Source: Sphingobacteriales bacterium
GTDB lineage: Bacteria; Bacteroidota; Bacteroidia; Chitinophagales; Chitinophagaceae
Reading direction: 5' to 3'
NCBI GenBank assembly: GCA_947472965.1
Contig: CANJEF010000024.1
Span: 1-10,051 of the forward strand
Length of the DNA: 10,051 nucleotides
Each line of letters starts with the position of its first letter. Position 1 is the first letter of the stretch. Under the pieces are notes generated by a model. That model saw only the letters and a program-made list of their open reading frames with translations, had not been told where the DNA came from and made no database searches. Below, piece by piece: positions 1 to 6,564 of this stretch. Made by a program: the position numbers and the translations under genes.

Positions 1-132
1 CCAGATAATATCTTCTTCGTTATCCAAATCTTCAATGCCCAAAAAGACCAAGAGTCCCTTACCAATACTACCAGTAACGATACCCTCTACTCTTACTAGT
101 GCTTCAGAAACCCGTTGAATGACTGCTCTCAT
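1..132 (-). CDS. dtd: D-aminoacyl-tRNA deacylase, N-terminal 44 codons (cut by left edge)
   Basis: Dtd hydrolyses the ester bond between tRNA and wrongly attached D-amino acids (and glycine on tRNA-Ala), a cytoplasmic proofreading step. Read on the minus strand from the ATG at 132-130, the protein begins [15 protein letters not shown] and continues through [13 protein letters not shown] at residues 21-33. This is the typical start of the Dtd family: a conserved first strand, then the glycine-rich turn before the hydrophobic LLVFLGI strand. The family is about 150 residues, so roughly 70 percent lies outside the window. The missing part includes the SQFTL and Gly-cisPro motifs, so catalytic integrity cannot be judged. 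The frame is open to base 1. The gene is divergent from the flippase, with a 127-base gap. No Shine-Dalgarno sequence is obvious before the ATG, as is usual in Bacteroidota. Identification is firm from the N-terminus alone. Confidence 0.93.
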   Translation of the reverse strand, partial: MRAVIQRVSEALVRVEGIVTGSIGKGLLVFLGIEDLDNEEDIIW

Positions 133-235
133 GATTTATTGAATCTACCCCGTAAAAGTATGAAATGATGACATATATATTCTAGCATCCTAAGGAATTA
201 TAGACACTTGAATATTTACCTAAGGGGGGAAACAT

Positions 236-243
236 TAACTTTG
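236..243 (+). promoter_or_regulatory. Possible Bacteroidota -7 element (TAACTTTG) before the flippase
   Basis: TAACTTTG fits the Bacteroidota -7 consensus TAnnTTTG. Transcription would start near 250, leaving a leader of only about ten bases before the TTG at 260. No good -33 element is present: the nearest TTG, at 208-210, is about 25 bases upstream, longer than the usual spacing of roughly 17 to 23. The element also overlaps a small inverted repeat, CTTTG-TTG-CAAAG, at 239-251. This is a motif match only. Confidence 0.3.
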
Positions 244-259
244 TTGCAAAGAGCAAACA

Positions 260-1777
260 TTGAGTGGCATCAAACAACTTGCAAATCAGACCTTGTGGTA
301 TGGCCTAAGCAACATTGCAGGAAGGTTTATCAATTATTTGCTTAATCCAATTCTCACTTACATTTATGCCCCTGAACAATTTGGAGAAATATCCCTGTTG
401 TATGCATACGCAGCCTTTTTGAATATCATTTTCACTTATGGCATGGAAACCTCCTATTTCAGGTTCAACCAGCAATTGGAGGAAAAAAAGGTATTCAACG
501 CGGCCTTCACAAGTTTACTTATAACGACTACCTTTTTCAGTCTTATACTATTGCTTCCTGCTAGCCAAGTTGCGACCTTCATGGAATTGGGGAAACATCC
601 AGAATATATTGTTTATGTAGTTGCCATCGTGGCATTGGATACTTTAGCTGTATTGCCCTTTTCAAAAATCAGGTTTGATGGAAAACCAAGAAAATTTGCC
701 CTCATAAAATTTATCAACATCGCTTCCAACTTCATTCTGATCATCTTTTTTTTAATGATATGTAAGCCTGCTCACGACCGTGGTGACACGGGTTTTCTTT
801 CTTCCCTATATGATTCTTCTATTGGGATTGGATACATCTTCATCGCTGGCGTAGTAGCAAGTCTCATCACCTTTTTACTACTGCTCGGTCAATTCAAGGA
901 TTTCAAACTTTCCTTCGATAAAAAATTGATTACAGAGCTGCTTCTCTACTCCACACCACTTATTATTGTTGGATTTGGAGGCGTAATCAATGAAACGATT
1001 GACAGATTTATGATCCTATTTAGGTTCAATGGAACAGTGGAAGCCGCAAAGGCTGCGAATGGCATCTACAGTGCTAACAATAAACTGGCTATCCTAATCG
1101 TGTTATTTACACAAACCTTCAAGATGGGAGCTGAACCCTTTTTTTTCAAGAACGCCACAAAAGAAAATGCAAAAGAAACGTATGCTAGGATCATGAATTT
1201 TTTTGTGATTGCAGCCTGCCTTTGTTTTCTTGGAGTGGTTTTATTCCTTGACATTTGGAAGTATTTTATGGGCATCAACAAACATCCAGAATACTTGGAA
1301 GGGCTCTATATCATTCCAGTTTTAATGTTATCGAAGTTGTTTTTAGGCATTTATTATAACTTATCCATTTGGTACAAACTAACAAACAAAAATAAATTCG
1401 GGGCACTGATAACGATCCTTGGAGCACTCATAACCATTGGTGTAAACTATGTGCTGATTCCCACCATGGGATTCTATGCATGTGCCCTTGCAAACTTCTT
1501 GTGCTATGGAACAATGATGGTATTCAGTTATAGCCAGGGCCAGAAATATTATGGAATTCCATATGAATGGAAAAAATGTTTGGGCTATATTTCCTTGGCC
1601 TGTATCCTTTACGTATTACACCATCTCCTTAGAATTCAGGCACCAGCAATTGCAATTTGGATACTGCATCTTACCGGGATTTTTTTAACCACTGCTTTTA
1701 TCGCTATTGTATTCAGGGTTGAAAAAAATGAATTCAGCAAAATCCCCTTTTTCCAGAAATTTATCAAGGTAAGCTAG
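260..1777 (+). CDS. Wzx-like polysaccharide/lipid-linked oligosaccharide flippase (MOP superfamily)
   Basis: This 505-residue, very hydrophobic protein has about 12 to 14 apparent membrane helices, for example near residues 13-33, 44-60, 82-100, 117-135, 150-168, 190-210, 226-245, 275-290, 312-330, 349-368, 380-400, 404-424, 440-456 and 464-486. Length and layout fit the MOP superfamily (Wzx/PST type), which flips undecaprenyl-linked sugar units across the inner membrane. The opening MSGIKQLANQTLWYG and the segment FLGIYYNLSIWYKL at 361-374 look like the Bacteroidota branch of the family. The substrate cannot be read from sequence, and no glycosyltransferases lie nearby. The start is the TTG at 260: an in-frame stop lies at 236-238 and the first in-frame ATG is only codon 62, inside the membrane domain. 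The pentapeptide KHPEY occurs twice (112-116 and 341-345). The gene converges on the metallo-hydrolase, and their stops overlap. Confidence 0.9.
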   Translation: MSGIKQLANQTLWYGLSNIAGRFINYLLNPILTYIYAPEQFGEISLLYAYAAFLNIIFTYGMETSYFRFNQQLEEKKVFNAAFTSLLITTTFFSLILLLPASQVATFMELGKHPEYIVYVVAIVALDTLAVLPFSKIRFDGKPRKFALIKFINIASNFILIIFFLMICKPAHDRGDTGFLSSLYDSSIGIGYIFIAGVVASLITFLLLLGQFKDFKLSFDKKLITELLLYSTPLIIVGFGGVINETIDRFMILFRFNGTVEAAKAANGIYSANNKLAILIVLFTQTFKMGAEPFFFKNATKENAKETYARIMNFFVIAACLCFLGVVLFLDIWKYFMGINKHPEYLEGLYIIPVLMLSKLFLGIYYNLSIWYKLTNKNKFGALITILGALITIGVNYVLIPTMGFYACALANFLCYGTMMVFSYSQGQKYYGIPYEWKKCLGYISLACILYVLHHLLRIQAPAIAIWILHLTGIFLTTAFIAIVFRVEKNEFSKIPFFQKFIKVS

Positions 1778-2418
1778 TTAACAGACAGAAAAGGATTGTT
1801 GCGTTTTTCGTATCCAATGGTGGTTGGTTTGCCATGACCAGCATAAACAACAGTTTCGTCCGGAAGCACAAAAAGCTCTTCCCGGATACTTTTTAGCAGC
1901 ACATCAGGATTACCCCCTGGCAGATCCGTTCGGCCAACGCTTTCCCTAAACAACACATCACCGGCAACAACGAAACCAGCCTCTTCACTATAAAATCCAA
2001 CACTGGCTGGAGAATGGCCTGGCATAAAGAGTATTTTTAACTTGTCGTCACCCAAATTGATAAATTCACCCGGAACGAGATCCCTTAAAACACCTTCATA
2101 GTTATCAAACGGCAAATTCCACATCAACCCACTTGTTGGGGCCATTTCAAGTACCTTTTTTTCTCCCGGATGTATATAAAGTTCCAACTTGTATGTTTCG
2201 GCAACAAAACGATTCCCAAACACATGGTCCAAATGACAATGTGTATTGACCAACATGATGGGTGAAAGCCTTTTATCCCGGATAAATTTGGATAGCAAAT
2301 CCCGCTCATCCTCTGAGTAGCATCCGGGGTCAACAATAATACACTGTCCAACCTCATTATAGAGCAGATAAGTGTTTTCCTGTAGGGCATTAAAAGGGAA
2401 AATTTTAACGTTTAACAT
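1774..2418 (-). CDS. MBL-fold metallo-hydrolase, glyoxalase II-like (YcbL type)
   Basis: A 214-residue cytoplasmic enzyme of the metallo-beta-lactamase fold, with the full metal site visible: THCHLDH at 59-65 (H60, H62, D64, H65), H135 in PGHS, D154 in AGDVLF and H195 in GHG. The block VGRTDLPGGNP at 161-171 and the end TTIGYEKRNNPF are typical of the short glyoxalase-II-like group that includes YcbL. Such proteins are often called hydroxyacylglutathione hydrolases. Many Bacteroidota lack glutathione, so the real thioester substrate is uncertain. The ATG at 2418 is preferred over an immediately preceding GTG at 2421 because ATG is much more common and close relatives typically begin at the M-L pair. 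The gene is divergent from the large envelope gene (92-base gap). Its TAG stop shares three bases with the flippase stop. No catalytic residue is missing. Confidence 0.93.
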   Translation of the reverse strand: MLNVKIFPFNALQENTYLLYNEVGQCIIVDPGCYSEDERDLLSKFIRDKRLSPIMLVNTHCHLDHVFGNRFVAETYKLELYIHPGEKKVLEMAPTSGLMWNLPFDNYEGVLRDLVPGEFINLGDDKLKILFMPGHSPASVGFYSEEAGFVVAGDVLFRESVGRTDLPGGNPDVLLKSIREELFVLPDETVVYAGHGKPTTIGYEKRNNPFLSVN

Positions 2419-2444
2419 CACTGAGATTTATTGCTTAAATGCGT

Positions 2445-2475
2445 TAATTTTAGGGCGGATACCGATTCGTCCAAA
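2445..2475 (-). promoter_or_regulatory. Weak candidate promoter for the metallo-hydrolase
   Basis: On the minus strand a TTTG (2475-2472) is followed after 19 bases by TAAAATTA (2452-2445). The spacing and the -33 element fit Bacteroidota sigma-A promoters, but the -7 element matches TAnnTTTG at only four of six fixed positions. The leader would be about 20 bases. It lies wholly within the 92-base divergent gap. Confidence 0.22.
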
Positions 2476-2510
2476 ATGCAAAAGTATCCAAACATTTGAA
2501 CTTAATTACC

Positions 2511-5500
2511 ATGCAAAAATCAGTTTTAGTATTGTCGTTTATACTGCTCCTGTTTTCAACTGTCCATTCTCAAGTCAGTTCAGTAGAATATGGAAAAAAC
2601 AGGGTGCAATACAAAAAATTCAAGTGGAAGTTTTACCAAACGGACAATTTCAATGTGCATTTCATTGAAGGCGGCGAAGCCCTGGGAAAAATGGCTGCAA
2701 AATCAGCGGAGGAAATTCTTCCCGTGTTAGAAGATTTTGTTGAATACGGACTACAAAGAAGGGCAAATATTGTTGTTTATAACAGCTTTACTGATTTTAG
2801 GCAATCAAATATTGGAATCGGAATAGATTGGCAAAACACAGGCGGTGTAACCAAATTGGTGAACAACAAGATGATCATTTATTTTGATGGCAATTTGAAT
2901 AACCTGGAAAGGCAAATCAAACAAGGGGTTGCACAAATTCTTGTTGAAAATTTGCTTTTTGGTGACGACCTAGGTGAATTTGCATCAAACCAAACTTTGC
3001 TCGATTTACCTAAATGGCTTACGGAAGGCTACATAGCCTATGCTGCAGAAAACTGGAGTACAACACTGGATGATAAATTAAAATCATCTCTGCTATCTGG
3101 CAATTACAAGAACTTTTATCAATTTGCTTTCAAGGAACCGCAACTCGCAGGTCATGCTTTCTGGAAGTTCATTGAAGACAAATACAGACGAGACAATATC
3201 ACCTACTTCCTCTACCTATCAAGGATTTACAAGAGTTTGAATGCAGCGAGTCTGAAAATCACCAAGAAAAAATTTAAGGAACTACTCGAAGAATTCATGG
3301 AAGTTGAATCAGAAAAATACTATGCTGACCTAAAGGGAAGACGAAATCAACCCAAGGGAAATGTAGTAGCAGTTGAAGAAGCTATCAACGGAAAAGATTA
3401 TTATCGATTTCAAGTAAATCCAATCCCCAAAAACAACAGCTACGCAGTGGTTGAATATCAAAAGGGTATTTACAAGGTTGTGTATGAAGACTTATCCATT
3501 GAAAGAAAAACATTACTGAAAGCAGGCATTTTAAACAACCAGGATGAGCTCAACCCTAATTATCCTTTGATGGCATGGGACCCAAAAGGATCAAAGCTTC
3601 TTGTTGTATATACTGAATCAGGTAAAATAAAAATGTTTGTTTATGATGTTCTTTCAAGAATAAAGACAAACAAACAGGAGCTTCCCGAATTTCAATTAAT
3701 ACAAGATGCGAAGTTCATGCTCGATAATAATACCTTGATTTTAAGTGCTGTTAAAAATGGACAGTCCGACATCTTTGTCTACAAGATAAAGGAACAGAGT
3801 ATCCAACAAATAACCAATGATCCTTATGATGATATGGATGCATCCTTTGTTTCCTTTCCCGGAAAGACTGGCATCATTTTCTCATCAAATAGGCCTTCGC
3901 CCATTGCCTCAAAGGCCGATTCGGTTTTACCCACCCGCTATCCTCACAATATTTTTTTAGTAGACAATTGGAACAAAAGCGAATTCAGGCAAATCACACA
4001 GCTTACGAACCAACAACTTGGCCAAGCACGCTATCCTTTGCAATATAATGTAAACCACTTCACCTTTGTTAGTGATGCCAATGGCATTGGTAATCGCTAT
4101 GCCGGATTTTTCAAAACGCAAAGAGCAGGAATAGATACCCTATACAAAATTGGTGAAGACCTGCTAAGGAATCCTGAGAGACAAGAACTGGATTCAACCT
4201 TGAAAGCCTGGAATAAATCTGAACCAGATTCTATTGGATACATGTCCATCACAAGCGACAGCACCTATACTTTTCCGATTACAAATTACCAAAGCAGTTT
4301 GCTGGAAACAAGGGGTGCTGGAGACAACAACCTGGTTAGTGAAGTTAGACAGGAAGGAGATTTGCGTTTTCTCTACAAATTGAAAATCAATGAAACCGTT
4401 CTTAATAAAAGAAATGTGAATGCCAGACCAACAACCTATATCAGGGAGTTGTTGGACAAACAAAGAAAACAAAAAGCAGATCCAACCAAATACATAAAGA
4501 CCACACAGGGGTTAGACTCAAGCCTGGACAAAAATCCAAAAAAATTCCAAACAGAATTTACCGATGAAATTCAAGATAGCAAGGCTCTTACCTCAGAGCA
4601 AGAAATAAATCCAGCAGCGAAAGACATTATTAAAAATGCTAAACTCTACGATTATAAACTCCGCTTTGCATCAGACTATGTTGTATCTGGATTTAACAAT
4701 TCGATTCTGGTAAACAGGTATCAACCTTACGGCGGGGGCTCTGGTCCAATCTATCTTTCCAACAGCAACGCGCTTAACGGTATCATCCGTATGGGAATAT
4801 CTGATATCATGGAAGATATTAAGTTCACTGGTGGATTCAGGGTTGCAACAAATCTAAAAGATAATGACTACCTGGCTTCATTTCAAAACCTAAAAAAACG
4901 ATATGACTGGGGCCTTACTTACTACAGAAGCAACCAGGAAAATTATCCCATTTTCGATCAAACAGATATCAAGTCATACCTTAAAAATAAACTTGCATCC
5001 AATCTATATCAGCTAAACATTAGCTACCCATTCAATGAAGTAAAAAGCATTAGGGCAAGTATTGGATATAGAAGCGATAGGGTTATCATTAAGTCGGATG
5101 CAAACTATGATCCTACAAGGGCCATGCCTGATACACAGTTAAAGTATGCGCTTGTGAAATTTGAATATGTTCATGACAACACCATCAATCCAACGATGAA
5201 CATATACAATGGATTACGATATAAAGTATTCACTGACATCAATTCAAACCTTGTAAAGTCAAATAGCACAGGTAAGTTTATGTTTAACATAGGTGCAGAT
5301 GCGCGATACTACTATCCTATTTATAGGAATTTCATTTGGGCTGGAAGGGCTGCTGCAGATTTTTCATTCGGAACCCAAAAGCTCATCTATTATCTTGGAG
5401 GGGTTGAAGGATGGCTGAATCCTAAATTCAACTATGGTGTGGTACCTGCACCCGATCAAAATTATGCTTATCAAACATTGGCATTAAACTTAAGGGGACA

Positions 5501-5876
5501 TAAACAGAATATTGCCAATGGCAATAATAATGTTGTTCTTAATAGTGAATTCAGGTTTCCTGTTTTTGCTACGCTATTAAACAGACCCATAAATAATGCC
5601 TTTATACGGAACTTGCAACTCGTTCAATTCACCGATCTCGGTAGCGCATGGAACGGAAGATTCTCGAAAATTGGCAGACCTAATAATACATATGGGAATC
5701 CGCCAGTACAAATAAATATCAAAACAGGTGGCATTGGGCCATTTGTTGGTGGATATGGCTTTGGACTTAGAAGCACCGTGCTTGGGTACTTCCTCAGGGT
5801 AGATTCAGGTTGGCCAATGGGTGGATTTTTCAAGGGAAAACCAATTTGGTACTTTGCCTTGGGATTGGATTTTTAA
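2511..5876 (+). CDS. Secreted fusion: degenerate peptidase-MA-like domain, TolB/PD40-like propeller, Omp85-type outer-membrane barrel
   Basis: This 1121-residue protein probably sits in the outer membrane. Residues 1-20 form a signal peptide with cleavage likely before Q21. Residues ~35-275 resemble the peptidase MA (gluzincin) fold: LPKWLTEGYIAY at 166-177 matches the second glutamate helix, but the place where HExxH should lie reads KQGVAQILVEN (137-147), so no zinc site is visible. Residues ~300-540 hold TolB/WD40-like strands (AWDPKGSKLLVVY, SDIFVYKI, IIFSSNRPS). A charged linker covers ~620-705. From ~710 to the end is a beta-barrel with Omp85 features: LRGH at 994-997, SEFRFPV, LVQFTDLGSAW, VDSGWPMG and the terminal YFALGLDF ending in phenylalanine. 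No POTRA repeats are visible. Relatives are often labelled TolB in databases, which describes only the middle. The ATG at 2511 is chosen over the upstream TTG at 2496 because it starts directly at the signal peptide. Role unknown. Confidence 0.82.
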   Translation: MQKSVLVLSFILLLFSTVHSQVSSVEYGKNRVQYKKFKWKFYQTDNFNVHFIEGGEALGKMAAKSAEEILPVLEDFVEYGLQRRANIVVYNSFTDFRQSNIGIGIDWQNTGGVTKLVNNKMIIYFDGNLNNLERQIKQGVAQILVENLLFGDDLGEFASNQTLLDLPKWLTEGYIAYAAENWSTTLDDKLKSSLLSGNYKNFYQFAFKEPQLAGHAFWKFIEDKYRRDNITYFLYLSRIYKSLNAASLKITKKKFKELLEEFMEVESEKYYADLKGRRNQPKGNVVAVEEAINGKDYYRFQVNPIPKNNSYAVVEYQKGIYKVVYEDLSIERKTLLKAGILNNQDELNPNYPLMAWDPKGSKLLVVYTESGKIKMFVYDVLSRIKTNKQELPEFQLIQDAKFMLDNNTLILSAVKNGQSDIFVYKIKEQSIQQITNDPYDDMDASFVSFPGKTGIIFSSNRPSPIASKADSVLPTRYPHNIFLVDNWNKSEFRQITQLTNQQLGQARYPLQYNVNHFTFVSDANGIGNRYAGFFKTQRAGIDTLYKIGEDLLRNPERQELDSTLKAWNKSEPDSIGYMSITSDSTYTFPITNYQSSLLETRGAGDNNLVSEVRQEGDLRFLYKLKINETVLNKRNVNARPTTYIRELLDKQRKQKADPTKYIKTTQGLDSSLDKNPKKFQTEFTDEIQDSKALTSEQEINPAAKDIIKNAKLYDYKLRFASDYVVSGFNNSILVNRYQPYGGGSGPIYLSNSNALNGIIRMGISDIMEDIKFTGGFRVATNLKDNDYLASFQNLKKRYDWGLTYYRSNQENYPIFDQTDIKSYLKNKLASNLYQLNISYPFNEVKSIRASIGYRSDRVIIKSDANYDPTRAMPDTQLKYALVKFEYVHDNTINPTMNIYNGLRYKVFTDINSNLVKSNSTGKFMFNIGADARYYYPIYRNFIWAGRAAADFSFGTQKLIYYLGGVEGWLNPKFNYGVVPAPDQNYAYQTLALNLRGHKQNIANGNNNVVLNSEFRFPVFATLLNRPINNAFIRNLQLVQFTDLGSAWNGRFSKIGRPNNTYGNPPVQINIKTGGIGPFVGGYGFGLRSTVLGYFLRVDSGWPMGGFFKGKPIWYFALGLDF

Positions 5877-5879
5877 ACG

Positions 5880-6416
5880 CTATCTCTTAGGGGTGTTAGA
5901 GGGAGACTTTCCGTAACGTGTTTCATATAGACTCATGGTATAACCAACACTACTATTTTTGTTACGAAGCGAGATTATGAAAAGGTGATCATATTCATTG
6001 TCCCCAATCTCTTTAATGCTTGGATTCAATCCCATGTCGAATAAAATTTTCAGAACAGTATTGCTATGTCCCACCACAAGCGTATTTACGGCAGAGTCAA
6101 GAACCTTGATAATAAACTGTGGTATTGAATCGCTTGAGTAAAATAAAACAGGCTTCTTCATGAGGTCGGCAAGGGGCTTAGCAGTTGACACAGCCCTTTG
6201 TGTTTCAGTTGCATAAAATCTTTCAATTTTCCTTCTTTTTAAAAGATCAGCCAAGGTTTTTGCCCTTTCCTCTCCTTCCGATGTGAGTAGAGGATCTTTT
6301 GACCCATCCAATGATTTTTCAGCATGCCGTACAATGTAAATCCGTGTGGGAGTACAACCCATAAAAAAAGCAACAGAAAAAATTACGAGTGCCATCAAAA
6401 AGAAGTGCTTCCCCAT
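5880..6416 (-). CDS. Histidine phosphatase family lipoprotein (SixA/phosphoglycerate-mutase-like)
   Basis: A 178-residue member of histidine phosphatase branch 1. The phospho-acceptor motif is VRHAEK (R30, H31); LTSEGEERAKTLADLL at 44-59 is the usual following helix; R74 in TQRAVSTA and H117 in VVGHSNT complete the active site. DNEYDHLFIISL and a final TRYG are typical of the small Bacteroidota group. The N-terminus (residues 1-20) is a hydrophobic signal ending in FFMGC, so C21 is probably lipidated and the enzyme would work in the periplasm or at the outer membrane. The lipobox is loose (F at -3, M at -2). The substrate is unknown; the family dephosphorylates sugars, nucleotides and phosphohistidine proteins. 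Its stop is three bases from the stop of the convergent Omp85 fusion. It is divergent from comEC across 148 bases. The start is the only sensible ATG before the signal peptide. Confidence 0.88.
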   Translation of the reverse strand: MGKHFFLMALVIFSVAFFMGCTPTRIYIVRHAEKSLDGSKDPLLTSEGEERAKTLADLLKRRKIERFYATETQRAVSTAKPLADLMKKPVLFYSSDSIPQFIIKVLDSAVNTLVVGHSNTVLKILFDMGLNPSIKEIGDNEYDHLFIISLRNKNSSVGYTMSLYETRYGKSPSNTPKR

Positions 6417-6447
6417 GATTTAAGGTTTGATCCAAGTTACAAAAATC

Positions 6448-6460
6448 CTGTTGTCAACAG
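6448..6460. promoter_or_regulatory. 13-base palindrome CTGTTG-T-CAACAG in the divergent gap
   Basis: A perfect 6-base inverted repeat around one central base lies between the phosphatase lipoprotein and comEC, 32 bases from the former start and 104 from the latter. Its size and position suit a dimeric repressor operator. A near -7 element for the lipoprotein gene, TAACTTGG on the minus strand (6439-6432), lies 8 bases away, so a bound protein could affect it. A chance palindrome of this size in AT-rich intergenic DNA is also possible. Confidence 0.25.
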
Positions 6461-6564
6461 AAAATATCTTTAGAAAAATACGTTTCAAGAAAAAAACAAC
6501 GGTACCAGTGATTTAAACATTCTTTGAATCAATCAGGTTGAACAACTTGCGAGCCATATAAACA

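Noticed and set aside
241..345. Possible 34-codon leader ORF from TTG 241, about 11 bases after a G6 run
   Set aside because: It overlaps the flippase in another frame, has no recognisable product, and relies on a Shine-Dalgarno rarely used in this phylum.
1740..1792. Stem between AATCCCCTTTT and AAAAGGATT around the convergent stops, as a terminator
   Set aside because: The arms are imperfect (two-base bulge) and the loop is over 30 bases, unlike an intrinsic terminator.
2419..2421. GTG start one codon before the metallo-hydrolase ATG
   Set aside because: It adds only one residue; the ATG is the stronger start.
2496..2510. Upstream in-frame TTG start for the Omp85 fusion
   Set aside because: It would add five residues before the signal peptide; the ATG at 2511 begins a normal signal sequence directly.
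2124..2668. Open frames of 88 and 98 codons crossing the hydrolase/Omp85 fusion divergent region
   Set aside because: Both overlap strongly supported genes in other frames and have no family features.
4017..4026. Perfect palindrome CTTGGCCAAG
   Set aside because: It is inside coding sequence, with no extension of the arms and no nearby T-run; likely chance.
4194..4472. 92-codon open frame antisense to the Omp85 fusion
   Set aside because: It lies wholly inside a well-supported gene and its translation resembles no protein family.
6557..6564. TATAAACA just before the comEC ATG as a -10 box
   Set aside because: It abuts the start codon, so transcription would begin inside the gene.
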